Below, piece after piece: positions 20,401 through 32,800 of a stretch of DNA of 64,000 nt. Each line of letters begins with the position of its first letter. Positions within the stretch are counted from its first letter, which is position 1. Source of the stretch: Solen grandis (Eukaryota; Mollusca; Bivalvia; Adapedonta; Solenidae); NCBI GenBank assembly GCA_021229015.1, contig CM037788.1:50593040-50657039 (forward strand). The letters run 5' to 3'. The notes below the pieces were generated by a model that saw only the letters and a program-made list of their open reading frames with translations, had not been told where the DNA came from and did not search any database. A program made the translations under genes and the position numbers.

Positions 20401-22827
20401 CGGCTTCATGAGTCAAGTTGCGCTGCAGGCAGAAAAAATGGACCATCATCCAGAATGGTTTAATGTCTACAATAAGGTAATATTTTAGTTAATGTCTAAC
20501 AGAAACATGTAGGTTGCAGTTATAACTTGGTTGTAATGTGAATTGATTATACATAGTCTATGGAACCATAAGGTTACATTCCTTGCGGCACATGTCCATG
20601 GCTAGGTAATACATAGTCTTGTGTCCTTGGCCAGGTAGCATGTTGTTTATCCATGGCTAGGTAGCTTGTGGCTCAGTATCCATGGCCAGGTAGCTTGTGG
20701 CTCAGTATCCATGGCCAGGTAGCTTGTTCTTTAGCCATGGCCAGGTAGCTTGTGGCTCAGTATCCATGGCCAGGTAGCTTGTAGCTCAGTATCCATGGCC
20801 AGGTAGTTTGTGGCTCAGTATCCATGGCCAGGTAGCTTGTGGCTCAGTATCCATGGCCAGGTAGCTTGTGGCTCAGTATCCATGGCCAGGTAGCATGTTC
20901 TTTATCCATGGCCAGGTAGTTTGTGGCTCAGTATCCATGGCCATGTAGCTTGTGGCTCAGTATCCATGGCCAGGTAGTTTGTGGCTCAGTATCCATGGCC
21001 AGGTAACTTGTGGCTCAGTATCCATGGCCAGGTAGTTTGTGGCTCAGTATCCATGGCCAGGTAGTTTGTGGCTCAGTATCCATGGTCAGGTAGCTTGTGG
21101 CTGCATTGTCCATGGCCAGGGAATGTGTGTTTACCAAACTGCCAATGGCAGTTTTGATCTCTGTCCATGATATACCAAATTTGTGAAAAAAGGCACTGGT
21201 ATATATATATCCCCTTTAAGTTGGTGCTCAGCATATAAGGGTAGTTCTAGGACTTGTTGGCCCGGTGTCCAGATAATGTAACTGGGTGTGGTATTACGCC
21301 AATTGTCTACAGCGTGAAACTGCAGTATGACAGCATTATGTCTCATGTGGACAGAAGTCCCCAAATAATTGAAATACTGTTGATGAGATGTTAAACTGAC
21401 ATGAACATGGATGGCCAGATGAATGAGAACTTGAGAAGTTAATAATAGCAATATACTAAATCCCTAAATCCCTATTATTCATGTAATATTCTGTACTCTG
21501 GTAGAGTGTAATTATACCTGTAGTGAAACTGAAATTTATGGTTTAATGATGTATATCAGGTGTGTTGTATGAGCATATATCATTGCTTTATGTATGCATT
21601 GTTGCATGTCATGACTGATCTTTGACTTGACTTGACTATTTGAGTTTACAGTCGCTTCGACCTTGACTGATCTATACATTTATGTTAATCTTCAATCATT
21701 TGAACATGGAAATAGCATATAAACTATTTACAACCTTGTGTCATGTGACCCAGTTTTGTGGAGATGGATATAAAACAACATGAATAATAAATTGTCATTA
21801 GAAGTATTTATAGAATCATTATGTATTCCTGTTCCTCCTCACGTGATCGAACATCTAGAATCATTATGCTATGGTTGACTGATTAGCATCACTCATTGTT
21901 GTTATAATGTTTGCCTGCTCAATATTAGGTGGCTGTGCAATAGTTAGGAAAGACCTGGAACCAGCACAAAGTCAGGTCCACATCATTTGTAGAACCAGTC
22001 TGGTACAAATTGGGGGAAACGCTTCCAAGGACAAGTTTATATGATTAATTCTTGTGATATCTACAATCTGCCTTTGACATTTAAAGTGGCACAGGACAGT
22101 TATATTGCGGAAACTTCATGCACAACAACATGTGAATTTATTAGTTTTATAACTCTACATAAACAAATCACATGACACTCGGCATCAATTGGGTCCTGGC
22201 CTTGACTCCATTTGGCAGTGGATGTCTTATCTGTTGCTGCATGCGTTCGGGCATAAATGCTTATCAAGTTATGTATGATCTTGGGTTCAAACTTCAATGT
22301 CATACCCAAATCTACTGTACATTGAATTTATCCCTCTATGTCCTATACACACATTGGCAACAGAGTAGACCCAGAGCAGAAACTTCTGAAAAGAGCTCTT
22401 TGATCAGCGCCTCCTCTGTCTCTGTTTGCTCATACAGTATTGTTGGTCAGATTTACACAGTCTGAATGGCAAAGATAATGCATCATTTCATATACCTTTT
22501 CAAGTTCTGCAAAATAATTTTGATCATGCCATAAATTTATATATGAATACTCAGTTACTGTATTGGTGAAATAACGGGTCTAATTTGAGCTTGAAAATCT
22601 TCGAGAACATGGGATCTGAAATAAGGTAAAATTATGTCCGTAGTCAAGGAAAAATATTTATTAGACTTTCTATTTCCATATAAAGCCCTGGAAGGAGGAT
22701 TTGTGGACTAAAATTTGTTTTCATCATACAGGTACAGGTCACGCTCAGCACCCACGACTGTGGGGGATTGTCCGAGAGAGACGTCCGCCTGGCCAACTTC
22801 ATCGAGAAAGTCGCCAAGTCGTCCTAG
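17413..22827 (+). CDS. PCBD: Pterin-4a-carbinolamine dehydratase (PCBD/DCoH), exons 2-4
   Basis: Three coding exons, all with GT..AG borders and phase 0: 17413-17550 (46 codons), 20396-20476 (27 codons) and 22732-22827 (31 codons plus stop). They give 104 residues, about the full family length less a few N-terminal residues. The first exon with the ATG is very short in this family and was not found. Diagnostic blocks are [35 protein letters not shown] and [15 protein letters not shown]. The active-site histidines of DHHPEW and the later STH are intact. The enzyme dehydrates 4a-hydroxytetrahydrobiopterin in cofactor recycling for aromatic amino-acid hydroxylases, and in vertebrates the protein also binds HNF1. 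A poly(A) signal follows at 22992. Whether it is PCBD1- or PCBD2-like cannot be decided here. Confidence 0.95.
17551..18300. other. PCBD intron, first part
   Basis: AT-rich intron sequence with a poly(T) run (17890-17918). No gene or clear repeat. Confidence 0.5.
18305..18790 (+). repeat. Degenerate copy of the 15251-type tandem units
   Basis: Contains TGTCGAGCTATTCTACTC and repeats of CTTAGAAATTTTGGTTAAAG and GCATGCAATATAC, as in 15251-16358, but much diverged and without the 3' hairpin. Confidence 0.45.
18903..19797 (+). mobile_element. Second Helentron/pearl-like non-autonomous element
   Basis: The 5' ATGCCCCCCT (18903-18912) has its exact inverse AGGGGGGCAT at 19759-19768. A perfect hairpin ATGTTT-CAC-AAACAT (19771-19785) and the end TTCTTGTTT follow. 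Inside are three units of about 170 bp (phrases CAGACCTTGTCCGAGTGATAAC and AAAGGTCAAGGTCAC). The architecture is the same as at 15251 although the sequence is unrelated. Confidence 0.6.
19798..20395. other. PCBD intron, no further feature
   Basis: AT-rich intron up to the acceptor TTCATTTCAG before 20396. Confidence 0.5.
20590..21118 (+). repeat. 29-bp minisatellite in a PCBD intron
   Basis: About 17 copies of a 29-bp unit built on CCATGGCCAGGTAGCTTGTG plus GCTCAGTAT. Central copies are nearly identical and the edges more variable; a few copies lack the CTCAGTAT part. Such homogeneity suggests recent expansion and likely length polymorphism. Confidence 0.9.
21130..21405 (+). repeat. SINE copy inside a PCBD intron
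   Basis: Reverse complement of the body at 565-870 and 48095-48412: shared blocks around GGTGCTCAGCATATAAGGG, CCAGATAATGTAACTGGGTGTGGTAT, CTGCAGTATGACAGC and TTGAAATACTGTTGATG..GTTAAAC. It should not be read as a gene although it leaves a 106-codon open frame on the minus strand. Confidence 0.65.
21406..22731. other. Rest of the last PCBD intron
   Basis: At 21622-21700 a TGACTTGACTTGACTATTTG..GTCGCTTCGAC segment corresponds to the SINE tail seen at 55165-55205 and 62895-62990. Otherwise nothing recognisable. Confidence 0.45.
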
Positions 22828-22991
22828 TCAGCACACCTGCTATAGGCACTTCTGCATCAGCATATGAGGTCAAGGTCACGTGATACAGTTTCTATAGCAA
22901 CATGAAGTGAAGGTCGCATCAAATGACAAGTTGAAAAGACTACATGTCTTCACTTGGATATATGATTACCGTAACCGTGGAATGTTATATG

Positions 22992-22997
22992 AATAAA
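22992..22997 (+). terminator. Poly(A) signal of the PCBD gene
   Basis: AATAAA 165 nt after the PCBD stop codon, followed by T-rich sequence. Confidence 0.7.
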
Positions 22998-23029
22998 TGT
23001 TTTTACATTAGGACCAGGATTTGGGCTCT

Positions 23030-23648
23030 GATTCATCAATCTCTTGAATATATTTTAGAAACTAGATAAAAAAAATAAAAATCACTATCCCCATTTTTAT
23101 AAGTGAATTTCTGAACACACTTCAGAAAAAAAGATAAGTTATTAAAAATGCAATTCTAGTTTACAAGTTTATGTATATAAAATATATATAGATTTAGTAT
23201 TCAGGTCACAGGAAATTTGTATTCCTTGAGCCTTAAGTTTTAAATATAGACTTAGAATATGGATAAATTAGGACCGTGTGTGTGTGTGTGTTGTTACTGT
23301 TGATGCTGTATTATGTCACATAACCACTGTGCCTCTGTAATCTCTATAATCAAAATTTTGTGGATGTGATATCTCAGGGGGGTGGGGCTGTTTTGGGGTG
23401 AGGTTATGCTTTGCTTTAGAAGTGTATCAGTGTATATGCAGGATTTGGAAGCTTCCAGAATATCTGTAACATGCTTTGTCAGAAGAATGCATTTATTACC
23501 CCCCACTTCACAATATGAGGTAGGGGGCTAAATAGGAATCCCATGCATTGTCCTGTTCTTATAAGGAGATGAATAGAGAATCCTTGGGGAATAGCAATGA
23601 AACTTTTTACACATATGGACAAAAGAGCCATCACTAGTTAAAGGTACA

Positions 23649-23683
<35 letters not shown>

Positions 23684-26240
23684 GTTCTTCTGAGAGTTAT
23701 GGCTTTATGCCCTCTCCTAGTCCTATTTCAGAAATTTGTGCTTTTGATATTTTTTTTTTAAAAATATAATATTAAGTCAAGGCAGTATAGTGAGGGTATT
23801 TAATCACCTTGAGTGATGGCCGTAGGTGTGAGGTGTGTATTAAACCTGTATGTTTTGTCTATAACATATATTTGTTGGTTGAAGGTCATAATCCTGTCTA
23901 TTTGTTGTTGAGTGTTGTGTTGTAATATACATTGTAATATGTAGGAAAATGCCGAAAAAATAAGACTGTTGTGGTTGTAGGAAACGTACATGAGGAGACA
24001 GAAATAAAATGTATTTAGACTCTTATAACACTATTTCTCTTAAGGATGATCACTTTTGAAATAAAACATCTTAAGATATTACTTAACCTCGGTCAAATGT
24101 AAATCCAAGTACTTCTGATTTATTTAATCCTAAATTAATTATAAAAAATGGGAAAAAAATTATAGAATTTTTATAGCATTTGGGGAAAACCTTTCTTCTC
24201 AAAATATACTGGCAAAAAAAAAAAATACTTAAGTTGCCTTTCAGTATGGCCCTTAGAGAGGAATATTGTATCCTCATATTTTGTTGTTGGAAATTCAAAA
24301 TTTATACTATTCAATCATTTCTCAAATTCTTATTTTGTTGTAACTGATTATTTGACTGTCAGGTCTTCATGAAAAAATATCAGACATTATTTTCATATAT
24401 AAGGTAGTGATGTTTGATTCTTTGATGCAAATTTTGGCCATGTTTAGGTAACATCAAGGCATTGTTATTCATGGCGTCATGGTCCAGTTGTGATGTTCAG
24501 TGACTGGATCCAAAGGTTATGATTTCAATCTCTTCTAATTGTGAGAATGTTTCAAGTCCTTTCCAGGTGCAAAGTACTGGTCCAACCCAAAAACTGTTGA
24601 TAGGGATGAATAAAAGTTTGCTTCCCAATGAATGTAAAAGAAATAAGATGTTCAGGTGAACAAACTAGGGCTTTTGTCCTCTAATTGCTCTCAGTACCAG
24701 GGACATTTGTAAGTTATCACTACCTAAATATTTTTTATACTTTTGTATTCTTTCATAGCTGGACTGTGATACCCAACAGACCTTATTAGACCAGGGTCTG
24801 TTGTCACATTACAGTGGTGAACATCTTATTTACCAGACATAGGGGACAATAACTTTACATATCTTTTATCAGAAAATTATGAATGTAAAGCGTAAATAGT
24901 CCATATCAAAATAAAAACTGATTTTTCACTTTAAGTGAAAAAAAAATGAATTAAGATATATTTTGACAAACCATTGAGATTACCTGTATAATCCTCTATT
25001 TTGTGCATCTTTATTGGTTTTTAGTACATTTACATGACTTATGAAACCCTATAGGGTTACCTTTTGGTTGCACATTTGATCTCCTGAAATTTGTAGGTAT
25101 TATTATGAAGTCACATTCCATTGTTAATAGCTTTATTGGACTAACCTTGGTGCATCATATCATGTTGTTTTTATGTTTACCAGTGTGTATGTACATTAAG
25201 CAGGTTAGCAAGTTTGACATTTTCTGTCCATATTTTTTAAGTATCGTATGTTACTTACAACATATGCAATTTTTTACTCTTTTTCTTTTTTTTTTACAAA
25301 ATTTATATGTGCTAAATTTATAAATCATATATAGGGTAGTTATAGCACTGGCCCAATATCAGTACAATGTGACTGGTTGTGATATTGTACTATAGATGTG
25401 TGTGCTGCTGCTATGGTCTGCTTATCTCTACTGTTGATATTCTACGGCACTTGAAAAACGCCTCACCTTGGAAATATGTTGAATATTTTGACAATTTTAG
25501 ATTATTTAGAAATATAATGAGTGGTATATTTCAACAAACAATGGATGGTTGTTTTATGTCCTACTTTTGTTTATCACTAATGAAAATCTGAGTTTAAAGA
25601 AGGGATCAACCTGTGAATTTATAAATGAGGCATTTTTTTAATGTCCTGGAGTATATTTGTGATGCCTGATATACTGGTATCGAGTGCTATGTTACATACA
25701 TCGATTTTTTATTTGTTTAAATTCCAATTATCGATATTTTGACATTTAAATGATAAAAAGATAGTGTGATTTTTTTAAGGCATATTTGTTAAGGATAAAA
25801 TGTAGAAAATAAAAGCAAACAAACCCTTATAACTGGTCATTTGCTTTTATGTTTACAAGCATATATTTGTATTGTAATACATAGAAATTACATGTTGCAA
25901 AAACACTGCAATATAGTGTGGTAAATATTGCAACAACGTCTAAGCTATTGCTTTGTTTTTCAGTACCTTTTTGCCTGCAATACACCGTACCAATTGTATA
26001 TCAAATGGAAACCATTTAGGTCTTAGCAGTTCTGCTTAATATGAATGGTGCATTTTCTTACTCTTTAAAAATGAAATTAAGACAAAAAAAAACAACAACA
26101 ACAGACTAGTTTAATCACACACATATATTCTTCACCAAACTTGCTTACCTGCTTTAATTATCAATAAAATAAAGTACCTGTGAAATGACTGTTTTTTGCT
26201 ATTATTTATTAAACCCATACATAACTAAATCTGATCATTA
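23030..26240. other. Intergenic, AT-rich
   Basis: Microsatellites (GT)n at about 23277-23291 and (TC)n at about 23651-23681. Scattered short open frames of 60-72 codons lack any domain or codon signal. Nothing else is supported. Confidence 0.55.
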
Positions 26241-26244
26241 AGTC

Positions 26245-26410
26245 CCTCACAGCTGCCGGTTTGAAACCCGGTCTGGTCACTCGATAGGCCGGTGGTTCTA
26301 CCCGGGTCATGTCTTCTGCCTATACTGTACATGACCTGGACATGGCTATGTGATTACAAGAAGACCGCCTGTAAGTATTAAAGTAATACTTCACGGTAAA
26401 TGATGCTTGA
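26245..26410 (+). repeat. SINE body
   Basis: Carries GGTTTGAAACCCGG (B-box-like) and CCGGTGGTTCTACCCGGG, which are shared with the SINE pieces at 1540 and 54945. Confidence 0.5.
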
Positions 26411-26599
26411 ATCTCTCCTTCACAGAGAGCAGCCTGTTTTTGAAAACGGATAAAAATGTAGTTGGTTAAATTGAGACTGTTAATGAACAATATAAACCAT
26501 TTGATTTATTAAGCTACGTTCTTTGTATGTTTTCATTCATAAATAGTTATGATCACACACCGACATGCTCGTAAAACATGAGAAACACGCTCGACACGC

Positions 26600-27630
26600 C
26601 CCACTCTACACTCGCATTATATGAAGACAACGTCAGTCGTCCGTCGTCAACAATTTACTTTAAACAACATCTCCTCTGAAACCGCTGGGCAGAATTTGAT
26701 TAAATTTGGCAGGGATGTTCCTTGGGTAAACCTTCACAAAAGTTGCCAAAAATAAACTTGATCCATGGGGAAATTGGTTGCCATGGCAACGGAAAGAAAA
26801 AAATGAAATCATCTCCTTCAAAACTACTAGCCAGATTTCAAAATATTTTGGTACAGATTTTCCTTGGGTAACTCTCTACCAAGATTGCTAAAATTATTCC
26901 GATTGGAAAAAAACATGACCGCCAGGGGCGGGGCTAATTTGCCTTATATGTATATAGTGAAATCTTTAAATTACATCTCCTCTGAAACCGCTGGACAGAA
27001 TTTGATTATATTTGGCAGGGATGATCCTTGGGTGAAGCTTCACAAAAGTTGCTAAAATGATTCAGATCCATAAAAAAACATGGCCGCCAGGGGCGGGGCT
27101 AATTTGCCTTATATGTATACAGTGAAATCTTTGAACGACATCTCCTGAAACCGCTGGACAAAGTTTGATTAAATTTCGCAAGGAGGATCATTTGGTGAAG
27201 CTTCACAAAATTTGCTAAAATTATTCTGATCCGTAAAAAACATGACCGCCATAGGCGGTGCAAATTTGCCTTATATGTGTATAGTGAAATCTTTAAATGA
27301 CATCTCCTCTGAAACCGCTGGACAGATTTTGATTTAATTTGGCAGGGATGATCCTTTAGTGAAACTTCACAGAAGTTGCTAAAATTATTCCGATCCATGA
27401 AAAATATGGCTGCAAGGGGCAGGACTTATTTGCGTTATATGTATATATTGAAAACTTAAAATGACCTCTCCTCTGAAACTGCTGGACAGAATTTGATAAA
27501 ACTGTGCAGGGATCATCTCATTCAAAACTACTGGCCAGATTTCAAAATGTTTTAATACAGACTGTTGTTCCTTGAGTAACCCTATACTCAGGTGAGCCAT
27601 CCAGGGCCATGATGGCCCTCTTGTTTTTAA
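26600..27630 (+). mobile_element. Third Helentron/pearl-like element, 5' end unclear
   Basis: Five to six units of about 150-165 bp with phrases ATCTCCTCTGAAACCGCTGG, CAGAATTTGATTAAATTTGG and GGGGCGGGGCTAATTTGCC. The 3' end has a perfect hairpin AGGGCCAT-G-ATGGCCCT (27603-27619) directly followed by CTTGTTTTT. The inverse of the 3' subterminal part is not visible at the 5' side, so the 5' end is truncated or diverged. Confidence 0.6.
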
Positions 27631-27709
27631 ACGATTCTACAGAAAGTAAAATCGCTGATGAAAACTCTCTCGTTGGCACCGATAATGTCCTTCCTGAGGT
27701 TTTTGGTGT

Positions 27710-27741
<32 letters not shown>
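27710..27741 (+). repeat. (GT)n microsatellite
   Basis: About 15 consecutive GT dinucleotides. It produces low-complexity open frames in several registers that are not genes. Confidence 0.95.
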
Positions 27742-27742
<1 letters not shown>

Positions 27743-27764
27743 ACAGGGGTATCCGGAGAAAAGC

Positions 27765-27865
27765 CATGTACCAAACATGGACATCGACCTGGGATTGAAT
27801 CCGGGTTTCACAAGCATTAACCACTGCGTTATCTGGACACCCAGTCAACTGATGTACAGGGGCTC
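27765..27865 (-). repeat. tRNA-like SINE head
   Basis: The minus strand reads GTGTCCAGATAACGCAGTGG, then TTAATGCTTGTGAAACCCGG and ATTCAATCC: an A-box-like and a B-box-like block spaced as in a tRNA gene, but without a plausible cloverleaf anticodon arm. Confidence 0.5.
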
Positions 27866-27869
27866 TCGT

Positions 27870-28558
27870 AAATCAGTGTGAGTGAAACATTTATGCCATT
27901 TTCGGGAAACCCTTTTTCAGTTTTTTTCAAATGTCTTAATGGATTTGAATCATGGATTTTATATGTGAAAACAGGTATGTTAGCAATTAATGTTTTATTG
28001 ATAGATAAGCAAGTATTTATATATCCATTTGTCAAAGTATCCATTTGTAGAGCCTCAATCATCTGAAAAGAATAAAACAGATCATGTTTATCAGCCTTAA
28101 GAAAATTATTAACATTTCGACTTCGGCCGAGTTTATATAGATATCTATTTATTTTAACATGCTTAAGCGCCTGAAATCACTCTTGACTGTACACACTCCT
28201 TTACAGAGAGCAGTCGACTTTTCGAATATGTATATTTAAATGTATACCAATGGTATTTTGTATTATGGCTTCCAACGATTGGCATTTATCAGCATCTTCA
28301 TCTAAATGTTTCACTATATATGCTACTTAATAGTTATTATTTAGTAATATTATGCGCGGATCCAGAGGGGTGGGGGTAAAGACTCATGGGAGGTTTCCCT
28401 TCCTCTTCCAAGCCCTTTACTAAAACTCCTTCGTTCGAGCTCCACCTACAATACATAGTGCCAGGTAATATCCAAAATTATGAACAATATAACGCGTTTC
28501 ATCATGCGTGTTTTATGAAATATTTCAGTAAATGACCAGGCTGGCATGAATAGAAACC
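27870..28558. other. Intergenic, nothing recognised
   Basis: AT-rich, no coding signal. Confidence 0.5.
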
Positions 28559-28561
28559 TTA

Positions 28562-28700
28562 TGGGTGCCGTGGGTAGCGTAGTGGGAACGCATCTCGCTT
28601 CTCATCAGTGCGTCCCGGGTTCGATTCCTGGTCACGTACGTGAGACGGTACAGCGGTCGCCCATCTAGACACGTGGGTTTTCTCCGGAATCTCCGGTTTT
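28562..28700 (+). repeat. tRNA-headed SINE
   Basis: GTGCCGTGGGTAGCGTAGTGGGAACG...CCCGGGTTCGATTCC carries A- and B-box promoter motifs of a tRNA-derived SINE. It is followed by a body with GTGGGTTTTCTCCGGAATCT and abuts the element at 28704. Confidence 0.6.
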
Positions 28701-28703
28701 TTA

Positions 28704-29726
28704 TACGCCGCCGGGGGCGGTCGTATATTGGCGTCATCTTCTCCGTCTGTCCGTCCGTCCGTACTTCCATATCTTATGAACGCAACTCCTCCTTTGTTTC
28801 TGAATGAATCTTTTCAAAACTTGGTCAATGCCATAACTATAATGAGTAGATGTGCATGAAGTGGCGATTTTCCGGTTCATTGATTTTTACAAGATTTGTG
28901 TCCCTTGAAACTTAGGCTCTGTAGCAAATTGATATTGCAGCCTTGTGAACGCAACTCCTCCTACATTTCCGAATGAATCTTTTCAAAACTTGGTCAATGT
29001 CATAACTATAATAGGTAGATGTGCATGAAGTGGCGATTTTCCGGTTCATTGAATTTTACAAGATTTGTGTCCCTTGAAACTTAGTTTCTGTAGCTGATTG
29101 ATATTGCAGCCTTGTGAACACAACTCCCCCTACGTTTCTGAATGAATCTTTTCAAAACTTGGTCAATGTCATAACTATAATGGGTAGATGTGCATGAAGT
29201 GGCGATTTTCCGGTTCATTGATTTTTACAAGATTTTTGTCCCTTGAAACTTGGTCTCTTTAGCTGATTGATATTTCAGCCTTGTGAATGCAATTCCTTGT
29301 ATGTTTCTGACATAATTTTCAAAACTTGGGCAATGTCATTACTATACTGGGTAGATATGCACAAAGCAGGGATTTTGATGTCATCAATATTTGCAATAGT
29401 TATGCCTTTCTAAACATGGTCTCTTGAAAACACAGCTCAAGTTTCTAAACAGGCAAAGTGCATAAAGCAGGGATTTTCTGGTACAGTGATTTTTGCAAGA
29501 GTTATGCGAAGAAAGAAAAAAGGATTCATATTGAACTGCTATTTGACCTACTTTCATATTGGAAGCAATTTTAGGGTTCTATCTCTGTTCAGCTAAATTA
29601 ATTGGTCTTACAGACTTCATTATGAGCTTATGCTTACAGAAATGTTAAAAGCAATAATGAAAAGGACCCTCTTGGTCTTTATATTTTGTGGCGGGGTATA
29701 TTGTGGCATCACTGGCATTCTTGTTC
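28704..29726 (+). mobile_element. Fourth Helentron/pearl-like element with 169-bp units
   Basis: The 5' ATACGCCGCC (28705-28714) is nearly the inverse of GGCGGGGTAT at 29690-29699, and the element ends TTCTTGTT near 29725. Inside, four units begin with GAACGCAACTCCTCC or variants at 28778, 28947, 29116 and 29285, an exact 169-bp spacing. The last unit and the region after it decay. Confidence 0.6.
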
Positions 29727-29862
29727 CAACAATAATGATCACATCGAGAGTGATTAACCTAAGTTGTGATAATTTGTTTTGTAATCGATGTAAAATAAAT
29801 AAAGGAGTTAAAATTCCTGGTTCCGCATGGTTCAATATACTGAAAACCAGGCAGATACAAAC

Positions 29863-32800
29863 CTAGCACTTGAGGGTGTCCAGATTGCCAATTGGAACAC
29901 TGTCTGTTCCAACCTGGTTCCCGAGATGGTCTGCACAAAAGCACACGGAACCAATACATTTATAATTGGCGTAGTTTCCGTTCGGTTCGCAGTAGAACAT
30001 CTTGCCAATCAGACCGGTCTGCATGTAGTCGTACTGGTCCCGTGCACATTCTGGGAGAAGAAATATGGTTAAATCACTCTAAACTTCTACCAGACTCTGT
30101 ATGCAGAGCATACGCCCAAGAAAAGAGGTCGTTTGATAACCGGTCGTAACAAAGATCGTAAACGTGTACGCTGGAATAACTCCCTTGCTAAGCGCTTCAT
30201 ATGAAATTTCCAGAATTTATTGCCCAGGTCCCATGTTCTCGAAAATGAAATTGTACTTAGATTTGATTTCCATACTTATACAAACTATGCCCAATAGGGG
30301 AGCTGAGTATGAAACTAAAAATTGGGCCTGAGTATTTTCGAGAACACGGGACCAGGTGTCAAAAATAGTGACGGTAATGTCTCACTAAATGCGGTAGAAT
30401 GTCACTTGTGTACTGTAGTGCGGTAGTACTCTATTTGTTTGTCTCACGTAGTCTTAAATGAGAACAATGTTGAACAAACTGTAAGCTAACAATGTTGAAC
30501 AAACTGTAAGCTAACAATGTTGAACAAACTGTAAGCTAAGACAACGTGATTTTTTTTATATTTTTCCCAAGTTTAGAAATGTATACATGCAGTTCCATTC
30601 TAGGCTAAACAAAATAAAAGCAAAGGAAAGAAGTGTTGACATTCTTACTGAAAAAAAAATGCACCTAACATCATTTAGTTAAAGTACAATATACTCAGTC
30701 ATTATAGCAAAGTTTTCGTGACATCAAGATACTAATTAATAAAAAAGTTGTATCAACCTTGCGACCGACGTTACTCTTTAAAACTTAGGAACTCCTTTGA
30801 ACGACAACACGGTTTGCTGTTAATCCGAATGAAAAGGTGATATTGCTAATTCATCATTACTGATTATAGTGACCTTTCAAATTAGGACAACAAGAAAGTT
30901 CATGAGTAGTTACAATAACACGCTAAGCCCGTTTGTACGACGCAGTGTCTTAGAAAGTCAATACTCGATAGACTCAATGGCTCCTTTAAAAGAAAAAAAA
31001 ATTTTCCTGTTGCGTTCGATATAGACGTATATTGCATGATGCTACGGTCATGGTTAGAGAATGCCAAAATATGGCCCAGAACCTCTTTGGAACTTACTTA
31101 ACTTTGACTATTTACATCTAAATATTAATATATTTAATTCAAAATATTTACAAAAATCATTTAAAATACATATCAATCTGCATGCATGTTTAGTATTTAC
31201 ACTTTGATACTATACAATCAATATTTATAATGTATTATTTTGTAACTATTATTCAGATTATCACATACACGACACTTAGAACGATTAATATTAATGATGA
31301 ATATTCTATGTATGAGACTCAAGCCATATGCATGAGCGGGAAGAAATATGATCCATTCGTTAGTAATTTGAAGTTTATGTGTTCGAATTACTTTGCAATG
31401 TGTCACATAAATAAAGTATCCAACTACTACTATCTCTTTTCAACTTATTCGTATGTCAGTAGTGTATTAATCAACACAGAGAAATGATACTAAACAATCA
31501 TGGCAACTCATAATTAATTCTTAATTACACTTTTTGTTTTACGTAGGTGACGGCGCGAGGTGACAATAGGTACACGTTAGGAGTGACTTACGACAATCCA
31601 TGTTGTCCCCGGTTTCCCAGCGGTTGACCATGTAGTTGAGGGCTGTTCCATTCTTCGTCACACAATATGCCCTGAATACAAATAAATATCTTGAAGGTGT
31701 CCAATTCAGAATGGTCACATATTTGCAGGAGAATTCTCATGTTTATAATGTAATTCAGAACATCCCATCATAACATAATGAACCGATTACGTCAAGAGTG
31801 TCATAGGTAACAGACATGATTCTTAGCTATAAATAGATTATACAATCATCAATAATATCAAATGTTAATAACATTCAGTCACAAAGGAAAGCATAATCCT
31901 AGACAACCACGTGCTAAAATTTTATATATATAAACATTCCCGGTGTTCACATTTGGTATCAAAATATAGGTTAATCTGTGTAGTCCCTACGAGTGCAACT
32001 GCATGGATGGTATCAATATACTTTGATAGTCTGTGCTGAAAGTTTGACAATCATTGATTGACTGGTTACAAGTAACACGGCACATTTTTGACTGAGAATA
32101 CATGTAAACGTCCTGTAGGCTGAATGGTCAATTTGTCGGTCCAGTAACCATTAGGTCGTGGGTTCGAACCACGGTCACGACATACCAAAAGCCGTTAAAC
32201 TGAGTTCGGGGTCTTAGTTGGAGGTCGCTATATGACTGAAATACTGTCGCAGCGAAATAAACTCAAAAAATCAATCAATCAATACAGCTGACTGAGATAC
32301 TTTTTATAGACGTTAAACCCAAACAAACAATAATAGGATGCACTTACATTGTCTTGCAAGAACTACGTATACATGAAAGTAAAGATGTATTTTTATGAGG
32401 ACTGACAGCGCATTAAAATGTGCAAGAGGACACCTGAATTTAGTCATGAGAATTGTTAATATATTCTATATAACTTGCTGACAATGGTTAAGTTGATGAC
32501 CGCTACCTCTCATTGACTCGTATTGACGCAGTGGCAAGCAATACAGACCTAGATCAGACAAAGTTGCCAAACAAGGTCTTCACACTTTGATCATATAATA
32601 CTGCAGTGTAGCTAGATTTTGCAAAGAAAAATGCATTTAAAATTCAGTAAATTAAGGTAAGATACCTGTAATGGTTCCGCTACATTTTGGACCACTTAAC
32701 CTCTACCAAGATAATCAAGTACTCTAGTGAAACATTAAGAAACTTTGGTTATCTCCGTAAAAGGCCATGAGGTCCGAAATGTAGCGGAACCATTACAGGT

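Noticed and set aside
21131..21451. 106-codon minus-strand frame
   Set aside because: It coincides with a SINE copy and resembles frames in the other copies at 547-756 and 48190-48381.
27609..27881. Open frames on both strands across the GT microsatellite
   Set aside because: Made of Cys-Val or Thr-His repeats from the dinucleotide run plus SINE sequence; no gene evidence.
28562..28640. Possible tRNA gene
   Set aside because: A- and B-box motifs are present but no convincing cloverleaf with anticodon arm; the tail and repetition fit a SINE head. The same applies to 32110, 48350 and 54945.
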